Source: JAICYJ01 sp045806525
GTDB lineage: Bacteria; Actinomycetota; Thermoleophilia; Gaiellales; JAICJC01
Length of the DNA stretch: 5,392 nt
Assembly (NCBI GenBank): GCA_045806525.1
Contig: JBJMJD010000032.1
Span: 1 to 5,392, forward strand
Direction of reading: 5' to 3'
The translations under genes and the position numbers were made by a program. The notes below the pieces were generated by a model. That model saw only the letters and a list, made by a program, of their open reading frames with translations. It did not search any database and was not told the DNA's origin. Within the stretch, counting starts at the first letter, position 1, and every line of letters starts with the position of its first letter. This document shows positions 1-5,073 of the stretch, in pieces.

Positions 1-13
1 CAGCCATTTGGGC

Positions 14-28
14 ACTGTGCAGCACAGT
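14..28. repeat. 15-nt perfect palindrome, possible operator
   Basis: ACTGTGC and GCACAGT are perfect 7-nt reverse complements around a single A. The site lies beyond the 3' end of the AlkA-type gene and close to the window edge. A minus-strand ATG at 7-5 could begin a further gene outside the window, which would put the palindrome just upstream of that start, where an operator would sit. With a 1-nt loop it is more likely a protein-binding dyad than an RNA hairpin. It does not have the spacing of the Escherichia coli LexA box (CTGT-N8-ACAG). The dyad is seen directly; its role is a guess. Confidence 0.35.
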
Positions 29-33
29 CTACC

Positions 34-51
34 GGCCGGCCCGCACCGGCC
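34..51 (-). terminator. GC hairpin after the glycosylase gene, weak terminator candidate
   Basis: A 6-bp all-GC stem (GGCCGG at 34-39 and CCGGCC at 46-51) with a 6-nt loop starts a few bases past the TGA of the minus-strand glycosylase gene. The position suits a transcript end. No T-run follows in the minus-strand direction, so this is not a classical intrinsic terminator. Stems of this kind also arise by chance in DNA this GC-rich. Confidence 0.25.
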
Positions 52-55
52 TGCC

Positions 56-925
56 TCACAGCGGAGCCGTGACCGCCTGCCCAGCGCGCCACGACGAGTG
101 GCGGGCAGCACCGGGATGGTGCATCAGCCAGATCGATGCCAGCCCCTGCCAGGGGCCGTAGCGGGCGAGCAGATCGCGGTCGCTCTCGACGCCCAGCGCA
201 CGGGCCAGACGCACCAGCGCCAGGTCGCCGGCCAGCCCGTGTTCGTGGCGGCCGAATCCGTAGACCATCACCACGCCCACCGACCACTCCCCCAGCCCCG
301 GCTCGCGACGGATGCGGAGCTCCGCCCGCTCGGCGGAATCGCCGGCCAGCGCCTCCAGGCGCAGCCGCCGCGCGGCGCGGGTCAGCACCACGGCCCGCTT
401 CGGCGACAGTCCGGCCCGCTCCAGCAGCGCCGGGTGGGCCGCCGCGAGCGTCTCGGCGGCGGGCGCCAGCATGAAGCGCCCGCAGGGGCGCCCGAGCCGG
501 TGGATGATGCGCCGCTCGATCGCGAGCGCGTCGGACGAACGGATCAGCTGCCCGCACACGGCCCGGATCAAGGCGTGAACGGGAGTGGCAAGCATCAGCG
601 GCCGCAGCCCGCGCAGGCGCGACGTCATCGGTCGCAGCAGCGGGTCGTCGGCTGCCAGGCGCAGGAACGGCGTCGTGTCGAGGCCGACGCCGAGCAGCCG
701 GTGCAGGCGGTCGTGTGCGAGGCACGCTTCCGGGCTGTCGATGCGAGCCTCCAGGGCGCCGTCGTGCCGCTGCCAGACGTGAGCGGTGGCATCATGCTCA
801 CCGGCCGGGTACGCCAGCTGCAGCACGCTGCCCCGGAAGCTGCGGGACAGGTCGGGCGAGCCGATCGACCGCGCCAGCAGGTAGGGCGAGGCCGGGGTGA
901 AGGTGACATCGAGCACCGGGCGCAT
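56..925 (-). CDS. AlkA-type DNA-3-methyladenine glycosylase (HhH-GPD family)
   Basis: A base-excision repair enzyme of 289 residues, close to AlkA in length, predicted to flip out and remove alkylated purines such as 3-methyladenine in the cytoplasm. Residues 1-90 form an AlkA-like N-terminal region. The HhH-GPD core starts near 115 and includes the segment CGQLIRSSDA (124-133), which matches the family's 'GQQ(I/V)S' helix. The helix-hairpin-helix is at about 201-225 (EPGLGEWSVG, 208-217). The catalytic aspartate is probably D234 in AGDLALVR. The C-terminal YGPWQGLASIWL segment (256-267) matches the usual 'W-P-x-R-x-x-A' region. The frame is open further upstream, but ATG at 925 is chosen because homology begins there and earlier codons run into the transporter gene. 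The ribosome binding site is weak (AGG directly against the ATG). The start lies 14 nt after the transporter stop, so co-transcription or coupled translation is likely. No Ada-type or methyltransferase domain is fused to it. The family call is firm; the exact substrate range is not known. Confidence 0.88.
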   Translation of the reverse strand: MRPVLDVTFTPASPYLLARSIGSPDLSRSFRGSVLQLAYPAGEHDATAHVWQRHDGALEARIDSPEACLAHDRLHRLLGVGLDTTPFLRLAADDPLLRPMTSRLRGLRPLMLATPVHALIRAVCGQLIRSSDALAIERRIIHRLGRPCGRFMLAPAAETLAAAHPALLERAGLSPKRAVVLTRAARRLRLEALAGDSAERAELRIRREPGLGEWSVGVVMVYGFGRHEHGLAGDLALVRLARALGVESDRDLLARYGPWQGLASIWLMHHPGAARHSSWRAGQAVTAPL

Positions 926-939
926 CCTAGAGAACGGAT

Positions 940-1884
940 CTACGGAGGTGGCGGCGCGGCCCCGGTTGCCGAGAGCCGCACCGGCATGCGCACCTCGCCG
1001 CTGACCTGAACGATCACGGCGATCAGCACCACCAGGCCGCCCACCAGCGTGGCCGTGTCGGGAGTCTCCGAGAAGGCGACCCACACCCACAGCGGCCCCA
1101 GCACCACCTCGAGCAGCGTGATCAGGGCCACCTCGGCGGCGTTGATCAGGCGAGCGCCGACCGCGAACAGCGCCAGCCCGATGCCCATCTGGAAGGCGCC
1201 GATCAGCGCCAGGAAGACCAGGTCGTGGCGCGTGATGGAGCTGGGCGCCGCGAACGGCGCGGCGACGCAGACGACCATGACCTGGGACAGGCAGACGGCC
1301 GGGATCATGGACACGTCGCTGCGGTGACGCGTGATCACGATCGCACCCGCGAACGCGAACGACATCAGCAGCGAGACGCCGTCACCGATCACGTCCGCGT
1401 GGCCGGGCGTCCCGAACATGACGGCGACGCCGGCCACTGCGATCGCCATCGCCGCCCACGTGCGCCCGGTCACGCGCTCGCGCAGCACCACCCAGCCCAG
1501 CAGCGCAGCGAGCACCGGCGAGATCGCCTGGGTGAACAGCACGTGCGCGACGGTGGTGTGGTTGAGCGCGACGATGAAGCTGCCGGACGCGATCGCCGTG
1601 CAGACCGCCACTCCGACTCCGGCGATGCCGATCGAGCGGAATGCGACGGTCAGGTTGCCGCGCTCCGTCAGCCAGACGAGCCCGAGCAGCGCCGCCAGCG
1701 CGAACCCTGCCCGGCCGGCCAGCTGCGTGGCCGTGCTGACGCCGAGCTCACGCTGGAACAGGCCCGCTGTCGACCAGGCGATGGCCGCTAGGGCGACGGC
1801 CAGCTGGCCGCGCCTTCGTGAGGAGAGGCGACGAGGATCCACGAGCGGACAGCATAGGTGGCTACCTGCCCTGTCCCCGGCCAT
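940..1884 (-). CDS. EamA/DMT-superfamily inner-membrane transporter
   Basis: A polytopic membrane protein with about ten hydrophobic helices in two EamA repeats, the layout of drug/metabolite transporters (PF00892-type). With the chosen start it has 314 residues. Repeat 1 spans about 27-160 and ends in the characteristic run AHVLFTQAISPVLAALLG (113-130) followed by VVLRERVTG. Repeat 2 spans about 168-295 and has the matching EVALITLLEVVLGP (251-264) and SETPD segments. The C-terminus is a short proline tail. The substrate cannot be predicted; family members export amino acids, metabolites or drugs. The start is uncertain. ATG 1884 has GGAG six bases upstream. ATG 1947 has GGAGG four bases upstream but would add a stretch with a rare TTA codon and no homology. 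GTG 1842 leaves the most typical short leader before helix 1 and follows a TATGCT -10-like hexamer (1856-1851). It is probably first in a two-gene unit with the glycosylase and divergent from the ApbE operon. Confidence 0.88.
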   Translation of the reverse strand: MAGDRAGSHLCCPLVDPRRLSSRRRGQLAVALAAIAWSTAGLFQRELGVSTATQLAGRAGFALAALLGLVWLTERGNLTVAFRSIGIAGVGVAVCTAIASGSFIVALNHTTVAHVLFTQAISPVLAALLGWVVLRERVTGRTWAAMAIAVAGVAVMFGTPGHADVIGDGVSLLMSFAFAGAIVITRHRSDVSMIPAVCLSQVMVVCVAAPFAAPSSITRHDLVFLALIGAFQMGIGLALFAVGARLINAAEVALITLLEVVLGPLWVWVAFSETPDTATLVGGLVVLIAVIVQVSGEVRMPVRLSATGAAPPPP

Positions 1885-1905
1885 CCTCCACTCCACGCGG
1901 TAGCC

Positions 1906-1918
1906 GTTCCGCAGGAAC
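1906..1918. promoter_or_regulatory. inverted repeat GTTCC-N3-GGAAC in divergent intergenic region
   Basis: Perfect 5-nt arms around GCA lie in the 85-nt gap between the minus-strand transporter (start taken as 1884) and the plus-strand operon (start 1970). This is where an operator controlling either unit would sit. The orientation is the opposite of the actinobacterial LexA box (GAAC-N4-GTTC). No convincing -35/-10 pair is visible in the gap on either strand. An arm length of 5 nt is short enough to arise by chance. Confidence 0.25.
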
Positions 1919-1969
1919 CCCCAAACCGACCCTAAGCTTTCGCTCATCTCGCCTCCGTAGGGTTCGGGC

Positions 1970-2245
1970 ATGGAACCGACCCCGAACGATCAGCCCGGCC
2001 GGATGGCGGCCGCCAGGCGTCGTGCCGCGCTCGGCAAGGGCGCCCTGGCCGCCGCCGCTGTCGTCGTGTTCGTCGGCGGGATGCTTGCCACTCGCAGTAC
2101 CGCATCCGGCCACGCGCGTCACTCGGCGACGCCGCTGAGGGCTCCCCGTCGGTTCGCCGGCACGGTGCGGCGCAACTCGCTGCAGCCGGGCTCGATCGCT
2201 CCGCCCCAGTCGGCGCCCCCGCAGGCGAGCACCAGCCAATCATGA
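1970..2245 (+). CDS. small single-pass membrane protein of the ApbE operon, unknown family
   Basis: A 91-residue protein I do not recognise. Residues 1-22 are polar and rich in arginine (RMAAARRRAALGKG). Residues 24-40 form one hydrophobic helix (ALAAAAVVVFVGGMLA). The remaining 50 residues are low-complexity and rich in Ser, Thr, Pro, Gln and Arg, ending QASTSQS. By the positive-inside rule the N-terminus is cytoplasmic and the tail is outside. There is no cleavage-site box, lipobox, haem CxxCH or [S/T]GA[T/S] flavinylation motif. Its TGA overlaps the apbE ATG in an ATGA junction, so translation is probably coupled, which is the best evidence that it is real. ATG 1970 has only a weak AGGG upstream; ATG 2003 is an alternative. 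It sits where related operons may carry the FMN-binding acceptor. A role as partner, anchor or unusual acceptor is inference. Confidence 0.68.
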   Translation: MEPTPNDQPGRMAAARRRAALGKGALAAAAVVVFVGGMLATRSTASGHARHSATPLRAPRRFAGTVRRNSLQPGSIAPPQSAPPQASTSQS

Positions 2246-3102
2246 GCGCGCCCGTCCTGCGCTTTCGGGCGATGGGCTGCGACGTGGCCGTCGCCGGCGC
2301 GACGGCCGAGGAGGCTCGGCGGATCCGCGTCCTGTTCGAACGCCATGAGCGCCGCTTCAGCCGCTTCATCGAGGGCAGCGAGCTGAACGCGGTGAACGCC
2401 GCAGCCGGCCGGGCGATCCGCGTGTCCTGCGCGTTCGCCGACATGCTGCAGCTGTCGCTGTGGGCCGCCCACCAGACCGACGGGCTGGTCGAACCCACGA
2501 TCGGCTCCGCCCTGCGGGCGGCGGGCTACGACCGCGACTTCGGGGACGGCCTCGACCGGCCGGAGCCGGCCGCACCGGCCTTCGCGGGCTGCTGGCAGCG
2601 GATCGAGTCGCGCGGCCGGCTGCTGCGCGTGCCCGCCGGGGTCGAGCTGGATCTGAATGGCGTGGTCAAGTCGCGTACCGTCGACGACGCGCTCAGCTGC
2701 CTCGGCGGCGAGGGCTGGATCTCCGCCGGCGGCGACGTCGCCGCCCGCGGAGCGGTCGACGTGGAGCTGCCCGGGGGCGACGCCGTTCGGCTCGAGTCCG
2801 GCGGCCTTGCCACCAGCGGCCGCGGCCGGCGCGCCTGGCGCCGCGGCGGACGTCAGCAGCACCATCTGATCGATCCCTCCACCGGCCGGCCGTCGCGGAC
2901 GCGCTGGCAGCAGGTGACGGCGTCCGGCGCCACGTGCGTGGATGCAGATGTCGCCGCCAAGGCGGCGTTCCTGCTGGGCGACGACGGCCCGGACTGGCTG
3001 GACGAGCGTCACCTGCCCGGCCGCTTCCTGTGGGCAGACGACCGAGCCGTCATCAACCGCTCGTGGCGAATCGCGCTGGAACGTGCCCTGATATGCACCT
3101 GA
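2242..3102 (+). CDS. apbE: FAD:protein FMN transferase (ApbE family)
   Basis: Predicted to transfer FMN from FAD, with Mg2+, onto a Ser or Thr of an acceptor protein. At 286 residues it is close to family length. Family landmarks occur in order: FRAMGCDV (8-15); RFIEGSELNAVN (41-52), matching 'SRF-x-x-x-SEL-x-x-(L/V)N'; TDGLVEPTIGSALRAAGYDRDF (79-100); ELDLNGVVKS (135-144); WISAGGDVAARG (159-170), the 'NAGGD' loop; GGLATSG (187-193); HHLIDPSTGRP (207-217); and the metal-site region CVDADVAAKAAFLLG (232-246). Departures from consensus are N139 and S144 in the usual 'GGIAKG' and K240 where many members have Thr in 'AD-x-x-(A/S)T'. Related actinobacterial proteins may share some of these. There is no signal peptide or lipobox, so the enzyme appears cytoplasmic, unlike the exported ApbE of Gram-negatives. 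The start is fixed by the ATGA overlap with the upstream gene, and the 3' end overlaps the membrane gene by 10 nt. Confidence 0.93.
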   Translation: MSAPVLRFRAMGCDVAVAGATAEEARRIRVLFERHERRFSRFIEGSELNAVNAAAGRAIRVSCAFADMLQLSLWAAHQTDGLVEPTIGSALRAAGYDRDFGDGLDRPEPAAPAFAGCWQRIESRGRLLRVPAGVELDLNGVVKSRTVDDALSCLGGEGWISAGGDVAARGAVDVELPGGDAVRLESGGLATSGRGRRAWRRGGRQQHHLIDPSTGRPSRTRWQQVTASGATCVDADVAAKAAFLLGDDGPDWLDERHLPGRFLWADDRAVINRSWRIALERALICT

Positions 3103-4076
3103 CATCGAACCCGATCGACTGGTACGCGGCCCGCGCGGCCGGCATCGCTGCGTACGTGCTGCTGACCGCGGTGATCGCGCTGGGACTCGCCCTGGCCGGA
3201 AAGGCGCCGGGCCGGCGCTGGCGGAGGTGGCCGATGTTCGCCGTGGAGGACGTGCACCGCTACGGCGGCCTGCTGGTGGGGACGTTCATCGCCATCCACG
3301 TCGTCACGATCGGCATCGACTCCTTCCTGCCGTTCTCGCTGACCCAGCTGGCGGTGCCGCTGGCGGCCGGCTACCGGCCGATCTGGACCGGTCTGGGCAT
3401 CGCGGCGGCGGAGCTGCTGCTGGCGCTGGCGATCACCAACCACTATCGCGGGCGAATGTCCCACCGGTGGTGGCGGCGGGCGCACTATGCGAACTTCGCG
3501 GTGTGGGCGGCGGCCACGCTGCACGGGCTCGGATCGGGCACCGACAGAAACGCGCCGTGGATGCTCACGATCTACATCGTCTCCGCCACGCTGGTGGTGT
3601 CGCTCGTGCTGTGGCGGATCGCCGAGCGGCCGGGAGCGCCGGCGCGGCTGCTCACAAGGCGCCTGCTGGTCGTCGCCGCCGTGTCGGCGGCCGTGATCCT
3701 GGGCCTGGCGTTCGGGCCGCTGCGCGTCCACTCCCGCCAGTGGAACGCGGCCAGCTTCGACGACCACCTGAGCGGGCGGATCCTGCAACAGCAGGGATCC
3801 GACGTGGCGCTCGTGTCGATGGCCGGTGTCGGGCACGGCAGCCAGAACGTCCTGGTGCGGGCCGACCTGCTGGTTCGTTCCACCAGCCTCCAGGCGACCA
3901 CGTTCCAGATGGAGTATCTACCCAGCGGCGAAGTCTGCAAGGGGAAGGTGACGGCGGTGCGCCCGCTGGGCTTCGACGGCGCCTGCACGACCGGCGGGGT
4001 TCAGCGGCACGTGGTGGCCAACTGGCGGCTGACCCATGACGGGCTCCTGTCGGGGCGGGTCACCGCGCACACCTGA
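3093..4076 (+). CDS. ferric-reductase-like b-haem membrane protein with extracytoplasmic C-terminal domain
   Basis: A 327-residue membrane protein resembling the ferric reductase-like transmembrane family (PF01794-type), probably passing electrons across the membrane through two b haems. Six helices are predicted at about 14-35, 57-78, 97-117, 130-147, 153-174 and 189-209. Candidate haem ligands are H55, H69, H131 and H144, two on each side of a four-helix core. The loops GRRWRRW (40-46), HRWWRRAH (124-131) and the Arg-rich 175-190 are basic and so cytoplasmic. That places the N-terminus and residues 210-327 outside. This last domain looks beta-rich and holds two cysteines (C282, C298) that could form a disulfide. 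The cytoplasmic FAD/NAD(P)H domain of true ferric reductases is absent, so the electron donor must be another protein or quinol. The ATG at 3093 lies inside the 3' end of apbE (10-nt overlap), which argues for coupled expression. A longer frame reading from 2460 is a shadow of apbE. Confidence 0.9.
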   Translation: MHLTSNPIDWYAARAAGIAAYVLLTAVIALGLALAGKAPGRRWRRWPMFAVEDVHRYGGLLVGTFIAIHVVTIGIDSFLPFSLTQLAVPLAAGYRPIWTGLGIAAAELLLALAITNHYRGRMSHRWWRRAHYANFAVWAAATLHGLGSGTDRNAPWMLTIYIVSATLVVSLVLWRIAERPGAPARLLTRRLLVVAAVSAAVILGLAFGPLRVHSRQWNAASFDDHLSGRILQQQGSDVALVSMAGVGHGSQNVLVRADLLVRSTSLQATTFQMEYLPSGEVCKGKVTAVRPLGFDGACTTGGVQRHVVANWRLTHDGLLSGRVTAHT

Positions 4077-4093
4077 TCAGGGGCTTTCGGGTG

Positions 4094-4113
4094 CGGTACG
4101 TTGCCTGGTACCG
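4094..4113. promoter_or_regulatory. perfect inverted repeat CGGTAC-N8-GTACCG before the small gene
   Basis: Two 6-nt arms (4094-4099 and 4108-4113) flank an 8-nt spacer in the 50-nt gap after the membrane reductase gene. The right arm ends 3 nt before the GGAGG of the next gene. It could be an operator, or an RNA hairpin affecting ribosome access. It is not followed by a T-run, so a terminator for the upstream operon is unlikely. The repeat is seen directly; its function is inferred from position only. Confidence 0.35.
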
Positions 4114-4116
4114 ATC

Positions 4117-4121
4117 GGAGG
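4117..4121 (+). promoter_or_regulatory. ribosome binding site GGAGG fixing the 4127 start
   Basis: GGAGG with a 5-nt spacer (ACCAG) to ATG 4127 is the best Shine-Dalgarno site in the window. It decides in favour of ATG 4127 over the in-frame GTG at 4091, which has no such site and lies before the inverted repeat. Confidence 0.65.
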
Positions 4122-4126
4122 ACCAG

Positions 4127-4327
4127 ATGAGCGGCGAGCAGTATCTCCACTGGCACGACGGCGTCGAGTTCGACGAGGCGACGCAGACCTGGCGCGGCTA
4201 CATCGAGGACAACAACTACAGGTCGAACAAGCACCTGACCGAGCAGACGTTCGACGACAAGGGCGACGCGATCGTGGCCGCGAGCAGGATGCTCTCCGAG
4301 GCGCGAAAGGGCCGTCCGCCCGCGTAG
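4127..4327 (+). CDS. small hypothetical protein, unknown family
   Basis: A 66-residue, soluble, mildly acidic protein (12 Asp/Glu against 8 Lys/Arg) that I do not recognise. The first 40 residues look like short beta strands with aromatic residues (HWHDGVEFD at 8-16, TWRGYIEDNNYRS at 21-33). They are followed by TFDDKGDAIVAASRMLSEARK (41-61), which reads as a strand, a turn and an amphipathic helix. The beta-beta-beta-alpha order loosely recalls small DNA-binding folds such as the integrase arm-binding or AP2 type, but no signature residues confirm this. There is no signal peptide or helix for membrane insertion. A strong GGAGG supports the start. It lies 50 nt after the reductase gene, with an inverted repeat between. 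The next frame continues directly from its 3' end, and the heptamer AAAGGGC near the stop could allow a -1 shift into that membrane protein. Confidence 0.66.
   Translation: MSGEQYLHWHDGVEFDEATQTWRGYIEDNNYRSNKHLTEQTFDDKGDAIVAASRMLSEARKGRPPA
4306..4312 (+). other. candidate -1 slippery heptamer A AAG GGC
   Basis: In the frame of the 66-residue gene, A-AAG-GGC fits the X-XXY-YYZ pattern of -1 frameshift sites, five codons before its TAG. A -1 shift here leads straight into the open frame of the downstream membrane protein, which lacks a normal start codon. CCGCC at 4316-4320 could pair with GGCGG at 4342-4346 to give a downstream structure. GGG in the A site is not among the efficient bacterial slip sites I know, and such heptamers occur by chance, so this is a hypothesis only. 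Confidence 0.15.
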
Positions 4328-4419
4328 GGCTGCGGTCGGTCGGCGGCACGGCCCCCACGCGACACACCGCGCGCTCAATCTTCGGCCGCGCCCTGGCGAC
4401 CTACCGGGCGCGCTTTCGG

Positions 4420-5073
4420 GTGCTCGGGCCCATGGCCCTGCTGGTGTTCTCAATCGGCGGGGTGGCCGACGCGGCGGCACAGCTGGTCGCGGACAGCGTC
4501 GCCCATGGCCATACCGGCCACTGGGGCGCCCTGCTCCGGGCGGGGGCGCTCCTGACCGGCGCGGTCTCGTCGGCCGGCATCGTGTTCTACGGCGGCCTCA
4601 GCGAGCGGATCGTGTCCGAGCACCAGCACGGCAAGCATGCGGCTCCGGTGTCGGAGGTGCTGCGCACGCTGCCCTGGGTATCGCTGCTCGTCGCCGACGT
4701 CGTCGTGATCGCCATCAGCGTCTCCCTGACCCTGCTGCTCGTGGTGCCGGGGCTGGTGGCCTTCACGCTGATCTCCCTGACCGGGCCGGTGATCGTGATG
4801 GAGCGGGCCGGTGTCGCGCGCAGCCTGGTGCGGTCGGCGCGGCTGGTGTGGCCGCGGTTCTGGCTGACAGTCCGCGTGGTCACGATCCCGGTCCTGATCG
4901 AATCGGCCGCGCTGCACGCGCTGTACGTCGTCGGGCTGCCGCACCCGTTCCTGGCGGGCGCGGCCTACGAGGCCGCGCTGGGCGTCACGATCGGCGCGCT
5001 GGTGGGCCTGGCCGAGGCAACGCTCGCCATCGACCTGGTCAGCCTCAACCCGCGGCCAGCGCCTTCGCCTTGA
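4420..5073 (+). CDS. multi-pass membrane protein, GPDPase-membrane-domain-like; start unresolved
   Basis: A polytopic membrane protein, 217 residues from GTG 4420. Hydrophobic segments lie at about 5-25, 37-60, 86-108, 106-126, 150-170 and 177-205. The segment PVIVMERAGVARSLVRSARL (123-142) followed by VWPRFW matches the 'E-G-x-RS-x-x-L-V-x-x-x-FW' stretch of glycerophosphodiester phosphodiesterase membrane-domain and YciC/DUF975-like proteins. Those are mostly of unknown function, and no catalytic domain is present here. The true N-terminus is probably further upstream. Codons 4378-4419 read SIFGRALATYRARF, a sequence typical of the start of this family. Yet the frame has no ATG, GTG or TTG between 4036 and 4420. 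Options are CTG at 4330 or 4393, frameshifting from the small gene, or the ATG at 4036, which would swallow the small gene and gives unconvincing protein. The 3' end overlaps the convergent SHOCT gene by 29 nt. Confidence 0.72.
   Translation: MLGPMALLVFSIGGVADAAAQLVADSVAHGHTGHWGALLRAGALLTGAVSSAGIVFYGGLSERIVSEHQHGKHAAPVSEVLRTLPWVSLLVADVVVIAISVSLTLLLVVPGLVAFTLISLTGPVIVMERAGVARSLVRSARLVWPRFWLTVRVVTIPVLIESAALHALYVVGLPHPFLAGAAYEAALGVTIGALVGLAEATLAIDLVSLNPRPAPSP

Noticed and set aside
5..7. Minus-strand ATG near the left edge as the start of another gene
   Set aside because: Only two codons are visible and there is no Shine-Dalgarno site, so it cannot be supported.
8..1009. Long plus-strand frame (333 residues) across the glycosylase region
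   Set aside because: It is antisense to the clear HhH-GPD gene, is rich in Arg, Gln, Pro and Ala without domain signatures, and reflects GC-rich third-position bias.
1225..1903. Overlapping plus-strand frames inside the EamA gene
   Set aside because: They are antisense to a clear ten-helix transporter and have a scrambled Arg/Asp or Ser/Thr/Ala-rich composition without motifs.
2923..2934. The residues SGAT in ApbE (228-231) as a self-flavinylation site
   Set aside because: They align with the segment just before the metal-site Asp that reads 'APTA' or similar in other ApbE proteins, so this is part of the catalytic fold and the match is coincidental.
2119..3105. Long minus-strand frame opposite apbE (328 residues)
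   Set aside because: It mirrors apbE, which has all family motifs and is tied to its neighbours by start/stop overlaps. The antisense product has no recognisable features.
3009..3836. Minus-strand frame opposite the reductase gene (275 residues)
   Set aside because: Its His/Arg/Gln/Pro-rich composition is typical of antisense shadows. The plus strand encodes helices with conserved histidines.
4036..4419. N-terminal extension of the membrane protein back to ATG 4036
   Set aside because: Most of the extension is Arg/Gln-rich shadow sequence overlapping the small gene, which has its own strong ribosome binding site. Only the last ~20 residues look genuine.
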